Of a stretch of DNA of 64,000 bases, positions 33,323 to 41,596 are shown one piece after another. The position numbers were made by a program, and so were the translations under genes. The DNA comes from Falsiroseomonas algicola (GTDB lineage: Bacteria; Pseudomonadota; Alphaproteobacteria; Acetobacterales; Acetobacteraceae): positions 496,001-560,000 of the forward strand of contig NZ_JAAIKB010000001.1 of the NCBI RefSeq assembly GCF_011040385.1, written 5' to 3'. Every line of letters starts with the position of its first letter. Position 1 is the first letter of the stretch. The notes beneath the pieces were generated by a model, which worked only from the letters and a program-made list of their open reading frames with translations, had not been told where the DNA came from and did no database searches.

Positions 33323-35871
33323 CACGCCGCCGCCTGCTCCGCCGGGGCGAGGTCGGCTTCCAGCGCGCGGACCTCATCGGCCGTCGCGCACTCCAGCGCC
33401 TTGGCCGCCACGGCCTGCAGCTGGTCCATGGAGGCACCGCGCAGCGCGGCCTTCACGGCGGGGATGTCGCGCGGCGTCATGGAGAGTTCGCGCACGCCCA
33501 TGCCGGCCAGCAGCGCGGCCCCGAAGGGCTCCCCGGCCAGGCCGCCGCAGACGCCGGTCCATTTCCCCGCGCGCTCCGCCGCCTGCACGGTCATGGCGAT
33601 CATGCGCAGCACGGCGGGATGGAGGCTGTCGGCCTCCGGCGCCAGCTCGGGATTCTGGCGATCCATGGCGAGCACGTATTGCGTCAAATCGTTGGTGCCG
33701 ATGGAGAAGAAGTCCACATGCTTCGCCAGCGCATCGGCCTGCACGGCGGCGGCGGGGACCTCCACCATGATGCCGACCGGCACTTCCGGCGCACCGACCG
33801 CGGCGCGGATGCGGTCGCAGGCGGCGCGGAGCGCCACCACCTCCGCTACCGAAGTCACCATCGGGAACATGATGGACAGCGCGCCACCCGCGGCGGCCGC
33901 GCGATACAAGGCGCGGAGCTGCGGCTCCATCAGGTCCGGCCGGCGCAGCAGCAGGCGGGCACCGCGCACGCCGAGGAAGGGGTTGGCCTCCACCGGCAGG
34001 CGGAGATGCGGCACCTGCTTGTCGCCGCCGATATCCAGCGCGCGGACGATCAGCGGCTTGCCCTGTAGCGCCTCGATCATCGCGCGGTAGGTCGCGAATT
34101 GGCTGTCCTCATCCGGCGTGACGCCGGATTCGAGGAACAGGAACTCGGTCCGCATCAGGCCGACGCCCTCCGCGCCCTGGGCGAGGGCGAAGGCGGCCTG
34201 GTCGGGCAGGTTGATGTTGGCCGCGACCTCGATCCGCGTGCCGTCGCGGGTGGCGGCTGGCTCGGCGCGCTGCGCGGCCTCCCGCGCGCGCCGCTCCGCC
34301 TGGCGGGCGATGAAGCTGCGGGCGGCGGAGAGGTCGGCCTCGGTCGGATCGAGATGCAGGCGCCCGGCGATGCCATCGATGATGGCCTCCGTGCCGGGCT
34401 TGAGGTCCATGAGCCCCGCGCCGCCCGCCACCAGGGCGGGCACGCCGAGGGTGCGCGCCAGGATCGCGGTGTGGGAAGTGGGGCCGCCGGTCGCGGTCGC
34501 GAGGCCCACCACGCGATCGGGGTCGAGGCCCGCGGTGTCCGACGGCGAGAGATCCTCCGCCACCAGAATCACCTTGCCCTCCGGCAGGTCGGACAGGCTG
34601 CCGCCGGCGAGCGAAGGGTCGATCTGGCCGAGCACGCGGCGCCCGACATCGCGCAGATCCGCGGCGCGGCCCGCCAGCACGGGGTTGCCAAGGGCCGAGA
34701 GCGAGCCGGCGATACGGTCCACCGCCTGGTGCCAGGACCAGGCCAGGCCATGGCCCTCCACCATCAGCTGGCAGGTGGTGGTGATGAGGTCGGGGTCGTC
34801 CAGCAGCCCGGCCTGCGCCTTGAAGATGGCGGCATCGGCGGCGCCGAGACGCCTGCCCGTGTCATCCTCCAGCGCCTTCAGCTGGGCGCGGGTGGCGCGG
34901 ATGGCGTGTTCCAGCCGGGCGCCGCCCTCGGCCAGCGGCAGGGGCTGGTCGGGGATGGCGACCTGGTGGGACAGCAGCAGGTGCAGCCGGCCGATGGCGA
35001 GGCCGGGGCTGGCCCCGATGCCGGCGAGGGTGATGACCGGCCCCGTCGGCTCGAAGCCCTTCGTCGCGGTGGTGGCGCGGCGGGCGGCCATCGCGGCGTC
35101 CGCCTTCTCCTGCGCCGAGAGCCCGGTGATGGTGGCGCGGAAGCGCGCGAGGGCCGCGGCGGCGTCACGGCCCTCGGCCGAGACGGTGATGGCGTCGCCG
35201 GGGCGGAGCCCGAGTTGCAGCAGGGCGATGAGGGCCGAGGCATCGGCGGCCTGCGCGCCATGGCGCACCTGGATGCGGGCCCCGGTGGCGCGCGCCGCCT
35301 CCACCCAGCGCGTGGCGGGGCGGGCGTGGAGGCCCGTGGGGTAGTCGAGCACCCAGTCGAAGCGCTCCGCCAGATCCGTCGCGGCGACGGCAGCGACGTC
35401 CGGCGTTTCGGCGCCGAGCGCGGCGATGATCGCGGCGGGGTCGGTGACGGTCAAGAGGCGGGCGAGCGAGGCCTCGTCCTGCATCAGCCGGGTCAGGCGA
35501 CGGAGGATGGCGATGTGTTCGTCCGACGCCGCGGCGATGCCGACGATGAGATGCGCGCGCTGGCCGGGGTTCCACTCGATCCCGTCGCGGACCTGCAGGA
35601 TGGCGAGGCCGTTGCGCCGGACCAGGTGGCGGTCGGCGGCCATGCCATGCGGGATGGCGACGCCATGGCCGAGGAAGGTGTTCGCCGCCTGCTCCCGCGC
35701 CGCCATGCTGGCGGCATAGGCGGGATCGGTACAGCCGGCGGCGGCGAGGAGCTGCCCGAGTTGCTGGATGGCCGCCGCCTTGTCGGACGGCCGCGCATCG
35801 AGGCGCACCAGTTCCGGCGCGATGGCCATGGCGGTGCCGGGGGAGGCGGTCTGGGGCGCTGTATTCGCCAT
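33322..35871 (-). CDS. fruB: PTS fructose multiphosphoryl transfer protein, EIIA-HPr-EI fusion
   Basis: An 849-residue fusion that carries the whole soluble phosphorelay. EIIA-Fru occupies about 17-155 with H75 in GVAIPHGM, the HPr domain about 172-255 with H182 in YPTGLHARPA, and enzyme I about 280-840 with H467 in GGPTSHTAILAR and active-site C775 in GVCGGLAGEP. Phosphate flows from PEP through EI, HPr and IIA to FruA. It is the first gene of the operon and starts opposite fruR. Having its own EI means the system needs no separate ptsHI. Confidence 0.96.
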   Translation of the reverse strand: MANTAPQTASPGTAMAIAPELVRLDARPSDKAAAIQQLGQLLAAAGCTDPAYAASMAAREQAANTFLGHGVAIPHGMAADRHLVRRNGLAILQVRDGIEWNPGQRAHLIVGIAAASDEHIAILRRLTRLMQDEASLARLLTVTDPAAIIAALGAETPDVAAVAATDLAERFDWVLDYPTGLHARPATRWVEAARATGARIQVRHGAQAADASALIALLQLGLRPGDAITVSAEGRDAAAALARFRATITGLSAQEKADAAMAARRATTATKGFEPTGPVITLAGIGASPGLAIGRLHLLLSHQVAIPDQPLPLAEGGARLEHAIRATRAQLKALEDDTGRRLGAADAAIFKAQAGLLDDPDLITTTCQLMVEGHGLAWSWHQAVDRIAGSLSALGNPVLAGRAADLRDVGRRVLGQIDPSLAGGSLSDLPEGKVILVAEDLSPSDTAGLDPDRVVGLATATGGPTSHTAILARTLGVPALVAGGAGLMDLKPGTEAIIDGIAGRLHLDPTEADLSAARSFIARQAERRAREAAQRAEPAATRDGTRIEVAANINLPDQAAFALAQGAEGVGLMRTEFLFLESGVTPDEDSQFATYRAMIEALQGKPLIVRALDIGGDKQVPHLRLPVEANPFLGVRGARLLLRRPDLMEPQLRALYRAAAAGGALSIMFPMVTSVAEVVALRAACDRIRAAVGAPEVPVGIMVEVPAAAVQADALAKHVDFFSIGTNDLTQYVLAMDRQNPELAPEADSLHPAVLRMIAMTVQAAERAGKWTGVCGGLAGEPFGAALLAGMGVRELSMTPRDIPAVKAALRGASMDQLQAVAAKALECATADEVRALEADLAPAEQAAA

Positions 35872-35899
35872 GGATGGACGTTCCTGCCTGCGTTGCGAC

Positions 35900-35929
35900 G
35901 AGTGAAAACGTTTCCACTCATCCTGTCAA
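35900..35929 (-). promoter_or_regulatory. fruB promoter with FruR operator in its spacer
   Basis: Bases 35900-35919 form a 20-bp palindrome, GAGTGAAAACGTTTCCACTC, broken at a single symmetrical pair and with the central CG typical of LacI-family sites. On the fruB strand a perfect TTGACA -35 box (35924-35929) stands 17 bases from a weak -10 (35901-35906), so the operator fills the spacer and -10 and would repress fruBKA; it also lies before fruR, allowing autoregulation. Confidence 0.8.
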
Positions 35930-36012
35930 AGTTTTTTTCGGTGATTGGGCGGTCCATGGCCGGAAATGCGTTGAACCCTGGCGTCGCCCTCGGCATTGTT
36001 GGGGGCACGTCC

Positions 36013-37014
36013 ATGAAATCGATCACATCCCCCTCCCCCGTCATCGGCATCAAGGATGTGGCGCGCGCCGCCGGCGTGGCGCCGGCCACCGTATCCCGTG
36101 CGCTTGGCAAGGGGCCGATCAGCGACGCGCTTCGCGAACAGGTGATGGAGGCGGTGCGCGCCACGGGCTACCGCCCCAACCTGGCCGCGCGCCGGCTGCG
36201 GTCCCAGGAATCCGGGACCATCGGCCTGATGGTCGCGGACATCGCCAACCCCTTCTTCACCGGCGTCGCCCGCGCCGTGGAGCATGCGGCCTTCGAGGCC
36301 GGGCTGCGCGTCATCCTCTGCGATTCCGACCGCGATCCGGCGCGGGAGGCCAGCTACCTCCAGCTGATGCAGGCGGAGCGGGTGACGGGCCTCATCATGG
36401 CGCCGACCCGCGCCACGGCGCAGCGCCTGGCGGGCATGGCGCTGGATGTGCCGACCGTGCTGATCGACCGCGCCGGCCCGCCAGGCCTGTTCGACAGCGT
36501 GCTGCTGGACAATGCGGAGGCCGCTTCGAGCCTGGTGGATCACCTCGTCGCCAATGGCCACACGCGCATCACCGGCCTGTTCGGGGAGACAAGCGACACC
36601 GGCCGGGCGCGGGCGGAAGGCTATGCGGCCGCCATGGCGCGGCATGGGCTGTCGCCCGATGCCCGCTTCATCCCGGCCGCGACGCCGCCGGAGCAGGTCG
36701 CGCTGGCGGCGCTGCGGGACGGGCCCCCCGGTGCGCTGCTGGCCGCCAACTCCCTGCAATTGCTCGGCGCGCTGCGCGCCACGCGCGAGGCGGGGTTGCG
36801 CGTGCCGGGCGACCTCGCGCTCTGCGGCTTCGACAACGAACCCTGGACGGAGCTGGTGGAGCCGGGGCTCACAGTGATCGAGCAGCCGCTGGAGGAGATC
36901 GGGCGCGGCGCGATGCGGCTGCTCTTCGACCGGCTGCGGGACCCGGAGGCGCCGGTACGGAAGGTGATGCTCAGCGGGCGGCGCGTGGTGCGGGGATCGA
37001 CCGCGGCGCGATAG
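36013..37014 (+). CDS. fruR: LacI family transcriptional regulator of the fructose operon
   Basis: A 333-residue regulator. The DNA-binding helix-turn-helix is at about 11-35 (IKDVARAAGVAPATVSRALG) with hinge helix YRPNLAARRLRS near 54-65; the periplasmic-binding-protein-like domain follows, with GLMVADIANPFFTG, LIDRAGPP and CGFDNEPWTELVEPGLTVI. It is divergent from fruB across a LacI-type operator and probably responds to fructose-1-phosphate or fructose-1,6-bisphosphate. The frame is open far upstream through fruB on the other strand; ATG 36013 after GGGGG gives the correct family length. Confidence 0.93.
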   Translation: MKSITSPSPVIGIKDVARAAGVAPATVSRALGKGPISDALREQVMEAVRATGYRPNLAARRLRSQESGTIGLMVADIANPFFTGVARAVEHAAFEAGLRVILCDSDRDPAREASYLQLMQAERVTGLIMAPTRATAQRLAGMALDVPTVLIDRAGPPGLFDSVLLDNAEAASSLVDHLVANGHTRITGLFGETSDTGRARAEGYAAAMARHGLSPDARFIPAATPPEQVALAALRDGPPGALLAANSLQLLGALRATREAGLRVPGDLALCGFDNEPWTELVEPGLTVIEQPLEEIGRGAMRLLFDRLRDPEAPVRKVMLSGRRVVRGSTAAR

Positions 37015-37017
37015 GGA

Positions 37018-37470
37018 TCAGCGGCGGGACCGGCGGCCAGTGGCGCGCTTCGGCTTCGCCTTGGGCCGTGGCTTCGGCGCGGGTTTCGGCTTGCGCGTGG
37101 GCGCCGCCGGCTGCGCGATGAGGACGGGCTTCGGCGCAGGGATCCCGGCGGGGCCGGCATAGCGCTGCAGGGTCGCCTCCGCCGCCAGATGCGGATAGGC
37201 GCGGGCGCCCTTGGGCCAGGCGCGGGCGAAGGCCTTCACCTCCGCCTGGTCATGCCCGCGGATGGCCTGGACCAGGGCTTCCGCCGCCTGCTGCGGCTTC
37301 ATCCGCTGCTGGTTCAGCAGGCGGAGATGCCATTCCCGCGCGCGCAGCGGGCACCAATCCACCAGCGATTCCTGCAAGGCACGGCGCACCACCGGCGGCA
37401 GCGCCTCATAGGCGCGATAGGCATCGCCCTTCAGCGTGCTGCGGGGCGTGGTGGCCATGCTGTTGTCCAT
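37018..37470 (-). CDS. DUF6525-like small basic protein
   Basis: A 150-residue protein. The first 110 residues are helical and include YEALPPVVRRALQESLVDWCPLRAR, reminiscent of a DUF6525-type domain; the last 35 residues are a Lys/Pro/Arg-rich tail (KPKPAPKPRPKAKPKR). Such tails bind nucleic acid or act as targeting tails in other proteins. Starts at 37470 or 37458 are both possible. It is convergent with fruR, three bases apart. Function unknown. Confidence 0.6.
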   Translation of the reverse strand: MDNSMATTPRSTLKGDAYRAYEALPPVVRRALQESLVDWCPLRAREWHLRLLNQQRMKPQQAAEALVQAIRGHDQAEVKAFARAWPKGARAYPHLAAEATLQRYAGPAGIPAPKPVLIAQPAAPTRKPKPAPKPRPKAKPKRATGRRSRR

Positions 37471-37525
37471 CGGCGGCTTCTATCGAAGCGGCACAGCCTT
37501 CGGAACCGCGCGTTGCGCGGCCCTG

Positions 37526-38053
37526 TCACGCGGTGGCGTAGGCCAGCCGCACGACGCCATCGCCCACCTCGTCATGCGCCAGCAGGCGCAATGGCGGGCG
37601 CGGCCCGACGAAGAAGGGCCGGCCATGCCCCAGCGCGACGGGGTGGACATAGAGGTGGTAGCCATCGACCAGCCCGGCCTCCGCCAGGCTCTGCGCCAGG
37701 GTCGGGCCGGAGACGGCGATGTCGCCGTCGAGTTCCGCCGTCAGGCGCCGCGCCGCCGCTACGGCATCGGTGACGAGGGTGGCGTTGGGCCCGGGAGCGG
37801 CCAGCGTGCCGGACGCCACCCATTTCCGCTGGCCCTGCCAGGCCCGGGCGAAGTCGCGCTGGTCGGCGCTCCATTCCGGCCGATCCTCGTCCCAGTAGCG
37901 CATGAGGTCGTAGACGCGGCGGCCGTAGAAGCCGCCCGCCACGCCGCGCACCGCGCCGATCCAGTGGCGGAACAGGGCGGGGCCGGTCGTCATCCGGTCA
38001 TGGTCCACGAAGCCGTCGAGCGAGACGTTCATGCGGACGATGAGCCGGCCCAT
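37526..38053 (-). CDS. Dihydrofolate reductase family protein (RibD C-terminal domain type)
   Basis: A 175-residue single-domain protein. RLIVRMNVSLDGFVDHD at the N-terminus and GFYGRRVYDLMRYW, then GDIAVSGPTLAQSLAEAGLVDGYHLYVHPVALGHGRPFF in pieces, match the RibD_C/DHFR-like reductases common in actinobacteria and proteobacteria. They bind NADPH; the physiological substrate is unknown and they are not canonical FolA. ATG 38053 lies five bases after the SDR stop, so it is probably co-transcribed. Confidence 0.82.
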   Translation of the reverse strand: MGRLIVRMNVSLDGFVDHDRMTTGPALFRHWIGAVRGVAGGFYGRRVYDLMRYWDEDRPEWSADQRDFARAWQGQRKWVASGTLAAPGPNATLVTDAVAAARRLTAELDGDIAVSGPTLAQSLAEAGLVDGYHLYVHPVALGHGRPFFVGPRPPLRLLAHDEVGDGVVRLAYATA

Positions 38054-38058
38054 GGCGG

Positions 38059-38823
38059 CTACACCGTCAGCCCGCCATCCACGACGACGGTCTGGCCCGT
38101 GACCATCGCCGCACCCGCCAGCAGGAAGACCATCACCTCCGCCAGATCCTCCGGCGTGCAGCGGCGCTTGAGCAGCGCGTTGTCGATGGACGACGCCCGC
38201 TGTTCGTTCGTCCACTCGATCATCCAGGTGCTGTCCACGGCGCCGGGCGCCACGGCGTTGACGCGCACCTCCGGCGCCAGGCCGCGCGCCAGGTTCTTCG
38301 TCAGGCTGATGACGCCGGCCTTGGTGGCGCCATAGGCCATCGAGGACCCCGGCGAGTTGATCCCGGCGATCGAGGCGGTGTTGACGATGGCGCCGCGCGC
38401 GGCCCGCAGCGCCGGTGCCGCGGCCTTGGCGCAACGGAAGACGCCGAGCAGGTTCACCTCGATCACGGCCTGCCAGAGTTCCTCCGTCAGCCGATCCAGC
38501 TCATGCGGCGCGACGGTGGTGCGGGTGCCGGGCGTGCCCGCGTTGTTCACGAGGTAGTCGAGCCGCCCGAGATCGGCGACGGCCTTCTCCACCATCGCCG
38601 CGGCGCCGGCAGCTTCGGCGACGGAGCCGGGGGCGGAGACGATTCGGGCGCCGGTCTCCGCGGCGAGCTTCGCCACCGCCTCCGGCCCGCGCGGGTCGTC
38701 GGCCAGGTGGTTGATGGCCACCGCGCAGCCGCTGCGCGCCAGCAGCGTCGCGGTGGCGAGGCCGATGCCGGATGCGCCGCCCGTGACCAGCGCCGCCTTG
38801 CCCTTGAGGTCGTAGGTGATCAT
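38059..38823 (-). CDS. Short-chain dehydrogenase/reductase
   Basis: A 254-residue classical SDR. The cofactor motif TGGASGIG is at 14-21, NNAG at 93-96, and the catalytic set is S151, Y164 and K168 (AYGATK). The acidic residue that selects NAD is not in its usual place, as residue 40 region reads NHLADDP, so cofactor preference is unclear. Its start overlaps the stop of the hydroxyacyl-CoA dehydrogenase gene by four bases. Confidence 0.92.
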   Translation of the reverse strand: MITYDLKGKAALVTGGASGIGLATATLLARSGCAVAINHLADDPRGPEAVAKLAAETGARIVSAPGSVAEAAGAAAMVEKAVADLGRLDYLVNNAGTPGTRTTVAPHELDRLTEELWQAVIEVNLLGVFRCAKAAAPALRAARGAIVNTASIAGINSPGSSMAYGATKAGVISLTKNLARGLAPEVRVNAVAPGAVDSTWMIEWTNEQRASSIDNALLKRRCTPEDLAEVMVFLLAGAAMVTGQTVVVDGGLTV

Positions 38824-39785
38824 GCGCTGCGTCCCTGCCCTGCCATCGTCCCGATGCGCCGGATGGCGCGCTTCAGTTCCATCAGCCGCCGGTCACGCGC
38901 CTCGAACAGCGCGGCCGCGTCCTGGCCGCCCCAATCGTAGAAGCCGGCGCCGGCCATGACGCCGGTCTTGCCCTCCGCCACCAGCGCATCCACCGCCTCG
39001 CACTTCCCGCGGACGGGCGGCGGTTCGTACATGCGGTTGGCGAGGCTCGCCTGCATGAAGGGCAGGCCGGTGAAGTCGGCCTTGGCCAGCATGCCGAGGA
39101 TGGGCAGGCGCAGCGCGATGCCCTCGATGATGGCGGTGTCGATCTCCTCCGCCGTGGCCACGCCGTCATCCAGCAGCTTCTGGATCTCGAGCCCGATGGC
39201 GGATTGCACGCGATTGGCGATGTAGCCCGGGACGAATTTCCGCATCACCACGGGTGCCTTGCCCATGGCCAGGCAGAGTTCGCGCGCGAAGGCCACGCAG
39301 GCTGGGTCGCATTCGGGGCCGCCGACGATGTCCACCAAATCCACCAGATAGGGCGGCGTGTACCAGTGCATGATGATGGCGCGCGCCTGGCGGCGCGCCG
39401 GAATCAGCGGGAAGGGATCGAGGTAGCTGGTGTTGCTGGCGATGATCGCGGCCATGGGCGCCACGGCATCGAGCTGCTCGAACAGCACGCGCTTGGCGTC
39501 CGGCTTCTCGATGATCGCCTCGACGATCAGGTCCGCCTCCTCCACCGTTTCCGCCAGCGTGGGCAGGCGCGTGACCGCGGCGTGCAGCCATTCGGCGTCG
39601 CGGTCGGGCGGCGCCTCCCCGGCCTGCACCAGCGTGGCGAGGGCCGTCTCCATCAGCGGGCCCGCCTTGTCGAGCGTCGCCATGGAATTGTCGGTCAGCC
39701 GCACCTCATGCCCGCCCAGCGCATAGACCAGCGCGAGGGCGTGCCCCATCGTGCCGGCGCCGATCACCGCGACCTTGATGGCCAT
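38820..39785 (-). CDS. 3-hydroxyacyl-CoA dehydrogenase family protein
   Basis: A 321-residue NAD-dependent dehydrogenase. VAVIGAGTMGHALALVYALG at the start binds NAD; ASNTSYLDPF and HWYTPPYLVDLVDIVGG contain the catalytic His and neighbours; the C-terminal domain has GYIANRVQSAI. The single-domain length and the sequence HWYTPPYLV are closer to carnitine/L-gulonate/3-hydroxybutyrate-type dehydrogenases than to beta-oxidation enzymes. A GTG at 39797 overlapping the previous stop is an alternative start to the ATG at 39785. Confidence 0.88.
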   Translation of the reverse strand: MAIKVAVIGAGTMGHALALVYALGGHEVRLTDNSMATLDKAGPLMETALATLVQAGEAPPDRDAEWLHAAVTRLPTLAETVEEADLIVEAIIEKPDAKRVLFEQLDAVAPMAAIIASNTSYLDPFPLIPARRQARAIIMHWYTPPYLVDLVDIVGGPECDPACVAFARELCLAMGKAPVVMRKFVPGYIANRVQSAIGLEIQKLLDDGVATAEEIDTAIIEGIALRLPILGMLAKADFTGLPFMQASLANRMYEPPPVRGKCEAVDALVAEGKTGVMAGAGFYDWGGQDAAALFEARDRRLMELKRAIRRIGTMAGQGRSA

Positions 39786-39793
39786 CCTGTCAG

Positions 39794-41458
39794 TCACTCC
39801 GTCGGTGTGTAGGGTTCGGGCGCGCGCGCCTCGATATCGGTGCGGACGTCGATCACGACCGTCTCGTTGGACGCCAGCGCGTCGCGCAGCGCGGGGGCGA
39901 TGTCCTCCGGCCGCTCGACCACGATGCCGCGCAGGCCGAAGCCGCGGGCGATGGCGGCGAAATCGGCGTGGTCGCCGAAGCGCAGCAGCTCCGCCGCCGC
40001 CGCCGGGTCGTTCCCTGCGGCGCGGCGGAGGTTGGGCCAGCCCTGGCCGAAGCCCTGGTTGTTGTTGACCACGCAGACCACGGCGATGCCGAGGCGCTTC
40101 GCCGTCTCCAGCTCCGCCAGGTGGTAGTGGAAGGCGCCGTCGCCGGACCAGCATAGCACGGGCCGGTCGGGCGCCGCGCATTTCGCCCCGAGCGCCGCCG
40201 GGAAGGCCCAGCCGAGCGAGCCCGCCGCGCGCTGGTAGCCCTGCGTCGAGAGGTCGATCATGGTGCCTGTCCAGATGCCGGAATAGCCGGTATCGGCGAC
40301 GAGGATGCCGTCCGGCGGCAGCGCCGCGGTGATCTCGGCGCAGAGGCGCGCCGGGTCGATCGGCATGGCGTCGCTCGCCAGCCGCGGGGCGACCGAGGCG
40401 CGCCATTCGGCGACCAGCGCCGCCGCTTCCCGCGCGAAGGCCTCGTCGCGCGCAGGCCTGCCGAGCTGGTCGAGCAGTTCCGAGAGCACGGCGCGCGGGT
40501 CGCCCAGCAGCGCCACCGTCGCGGGCAGGCTGCGGTCGAAGTCGAGCGGGTCGGCATCCACCTGCACGATGGGAACGCCCGCGCGCGGCAGGCGCCAGCC
40601 ATGGGTCATCTGGTCGCCGGTGTCGCAGCCCACCAGCAGCACCAGCCCGGCCCCCTCCAGCACGCGGTTGGCCGGCGGCGCCGAATAGGAACCGACCACG
40701 CCCGCCACGCGGGGATGCGCCGTCGGCACCAGCGCCCGCGCGCCGAGCGTCGTCAGCACCGGCGCCTCCAGCGCCTCCGCCAGCGCCAGCACCTCCGCCC
40801 CGCAGCCCGACAGCATCGCGCCATCGCCGGCCACGATGACGACGCGCTCCGCCGCGACCAGCGCGGCGACGGCGGCGGCGACCGCATCCGGGTCCGGCCC
40901 GCCCCGGAAGCGCGGCGCCGTCAGCGCGGACAGGTCGGCGGGCGGGTCCGGCACGCGGCCCTGCTCCACCACCTCCGCCATCAGCCCGTGCAGGTCGAGA
41001 TGGACGGGCCGCACGGGGACGGAGACGGCGGCCGCCCAGGCCTGGCACAGCAGGCGCGGCAGATGCGCGGCCTCCGCCACCTCCGCCGAGAACTTCGTGA
41101 CGGCCTGGAACAGAGGCGCGTGCGCCACTTCCTGGTAGGCGTTGCGGTGCTGGGCGGCGTGGGGCTTGCGGCCGGTCAGGGCGATGACCGGGCTGCGGGC
41201 GAGATACGCATCCTGCAGCCCGGCGGCGAGGTTCGCCGCGCCCACCGACTGCGCCGCCACCACGCCCGGCCGGCCGCTGACCCGGCCATAGGCATCGGCC
41301 ATGTAGACGGCCGCCTTCTCCGTATGCGCCAGCACCGGCTTCACGCCGAGCCGCGACAGCGCCATCAGCGTCGGCCGCAGCACGGCATCGACGAAGAAGA
41401 CGTGGCTCTGCCCGGAAGCCGCCAGGCTTGCGGCCAGCCATTCGGCACCGGTCATCAT
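39794..41458 (-). CDS. Thiamine pyrophosphate-dependent enzyme, acetolactate synthase-like
   Basis: A 554-residue three-domain TPP enzyme. The activating glutamate is E47 in AHTEKAAVYMADAYGR, the central domain has RVVIVAGDGAMLSGCG, and the C-terminal TPP-binding motif is GDGAFHYHLAELETA followed by VVNNNQGFGQG. It resembles large-subunit acetolactate synthase relatives that act in catabolism (for example oxalyl-CoA or benzoylformate-type decarboxylases); no small subunit is nearby. ATG 41458 has GGGGGA seven bases upstream. It heads a leftward group with the 3-hydroxyacyl-CoA dehydrogenase, SDR and DHFR-like genes. Confidence 0.87.
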   Translation of the reverse strand: MMTGAEWLAASLAASGQSHVFFVDAVLRPTLMALSRLGVKPVLAHTEKAAVYMADAYGRVSGRPGVVAAQSVGAANLAAGLQDAYLARSPVIALTGRKPHAAQHRNAYQEVAHAPLFQAVTKFSAEVAEAAHLPRLLCQAWAAAVSVPVRPVHLDLHGLMAEVVEQGRVPDPPADLSALTAPRFRGGPDPDAVAAAVAALVAAERVVIVAGDGAMLSGCGAEVLALAEALEAPVLTTLGARALVPTAHPRVAGVVGSYSAPPANRVLEGAGLVLLVGCDTGDQMTHGWRLPRAGVPIVQVDADPLDFDRSLPATVALLGDPRAVLSELLDQLGRPARDEAFAREAAALVAEWRASVAPRLASDAMPIDPARLCAEITAALPPDGILVADTGYSGIWTGTMIDLSTQGYQRAAGSLGWAFPAALGAKCAAPDRPVLCWSGDGAFHYHLAELETAKRLGIAVVCVVNNNQGFGQGWPNLRRAAGNDPAAAAELLRFGDHADFAAIARGFGLRGIVVERPEDIAPALRDALASNETVVIDVRTDIEARAPEPYTPTE

Positions 41459-41596
41459 CGGTCGTTCCCCCATGGCGCGAGCCTGCCCGTGCGGGGCCGG
41501 TGGGGCAAGACGCCCACCCTGGGACGCCCGATGCGCCGGCTGGAGCCGGCCGCCCCGCTGCGCGACACTGCGGGCACAGGAGACGCACGGCCGCCC

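Noticed and set aside
34099-36012. Very long open frame on the plus strand running into fruR
   Set aside because: It lies antisense to fruB and is open only because of the GC-rich codon use; fruR begins at 36013.
39786-41588. Fusion of the 3-hydroxyacyl-CoA dehydrogenase with an upstream 600-residue frame
   Set aside because: The upstream part is an out-of-frame shadow of the TPP enzyme gene; the dehydrogenase starts at 39785 or 39797.
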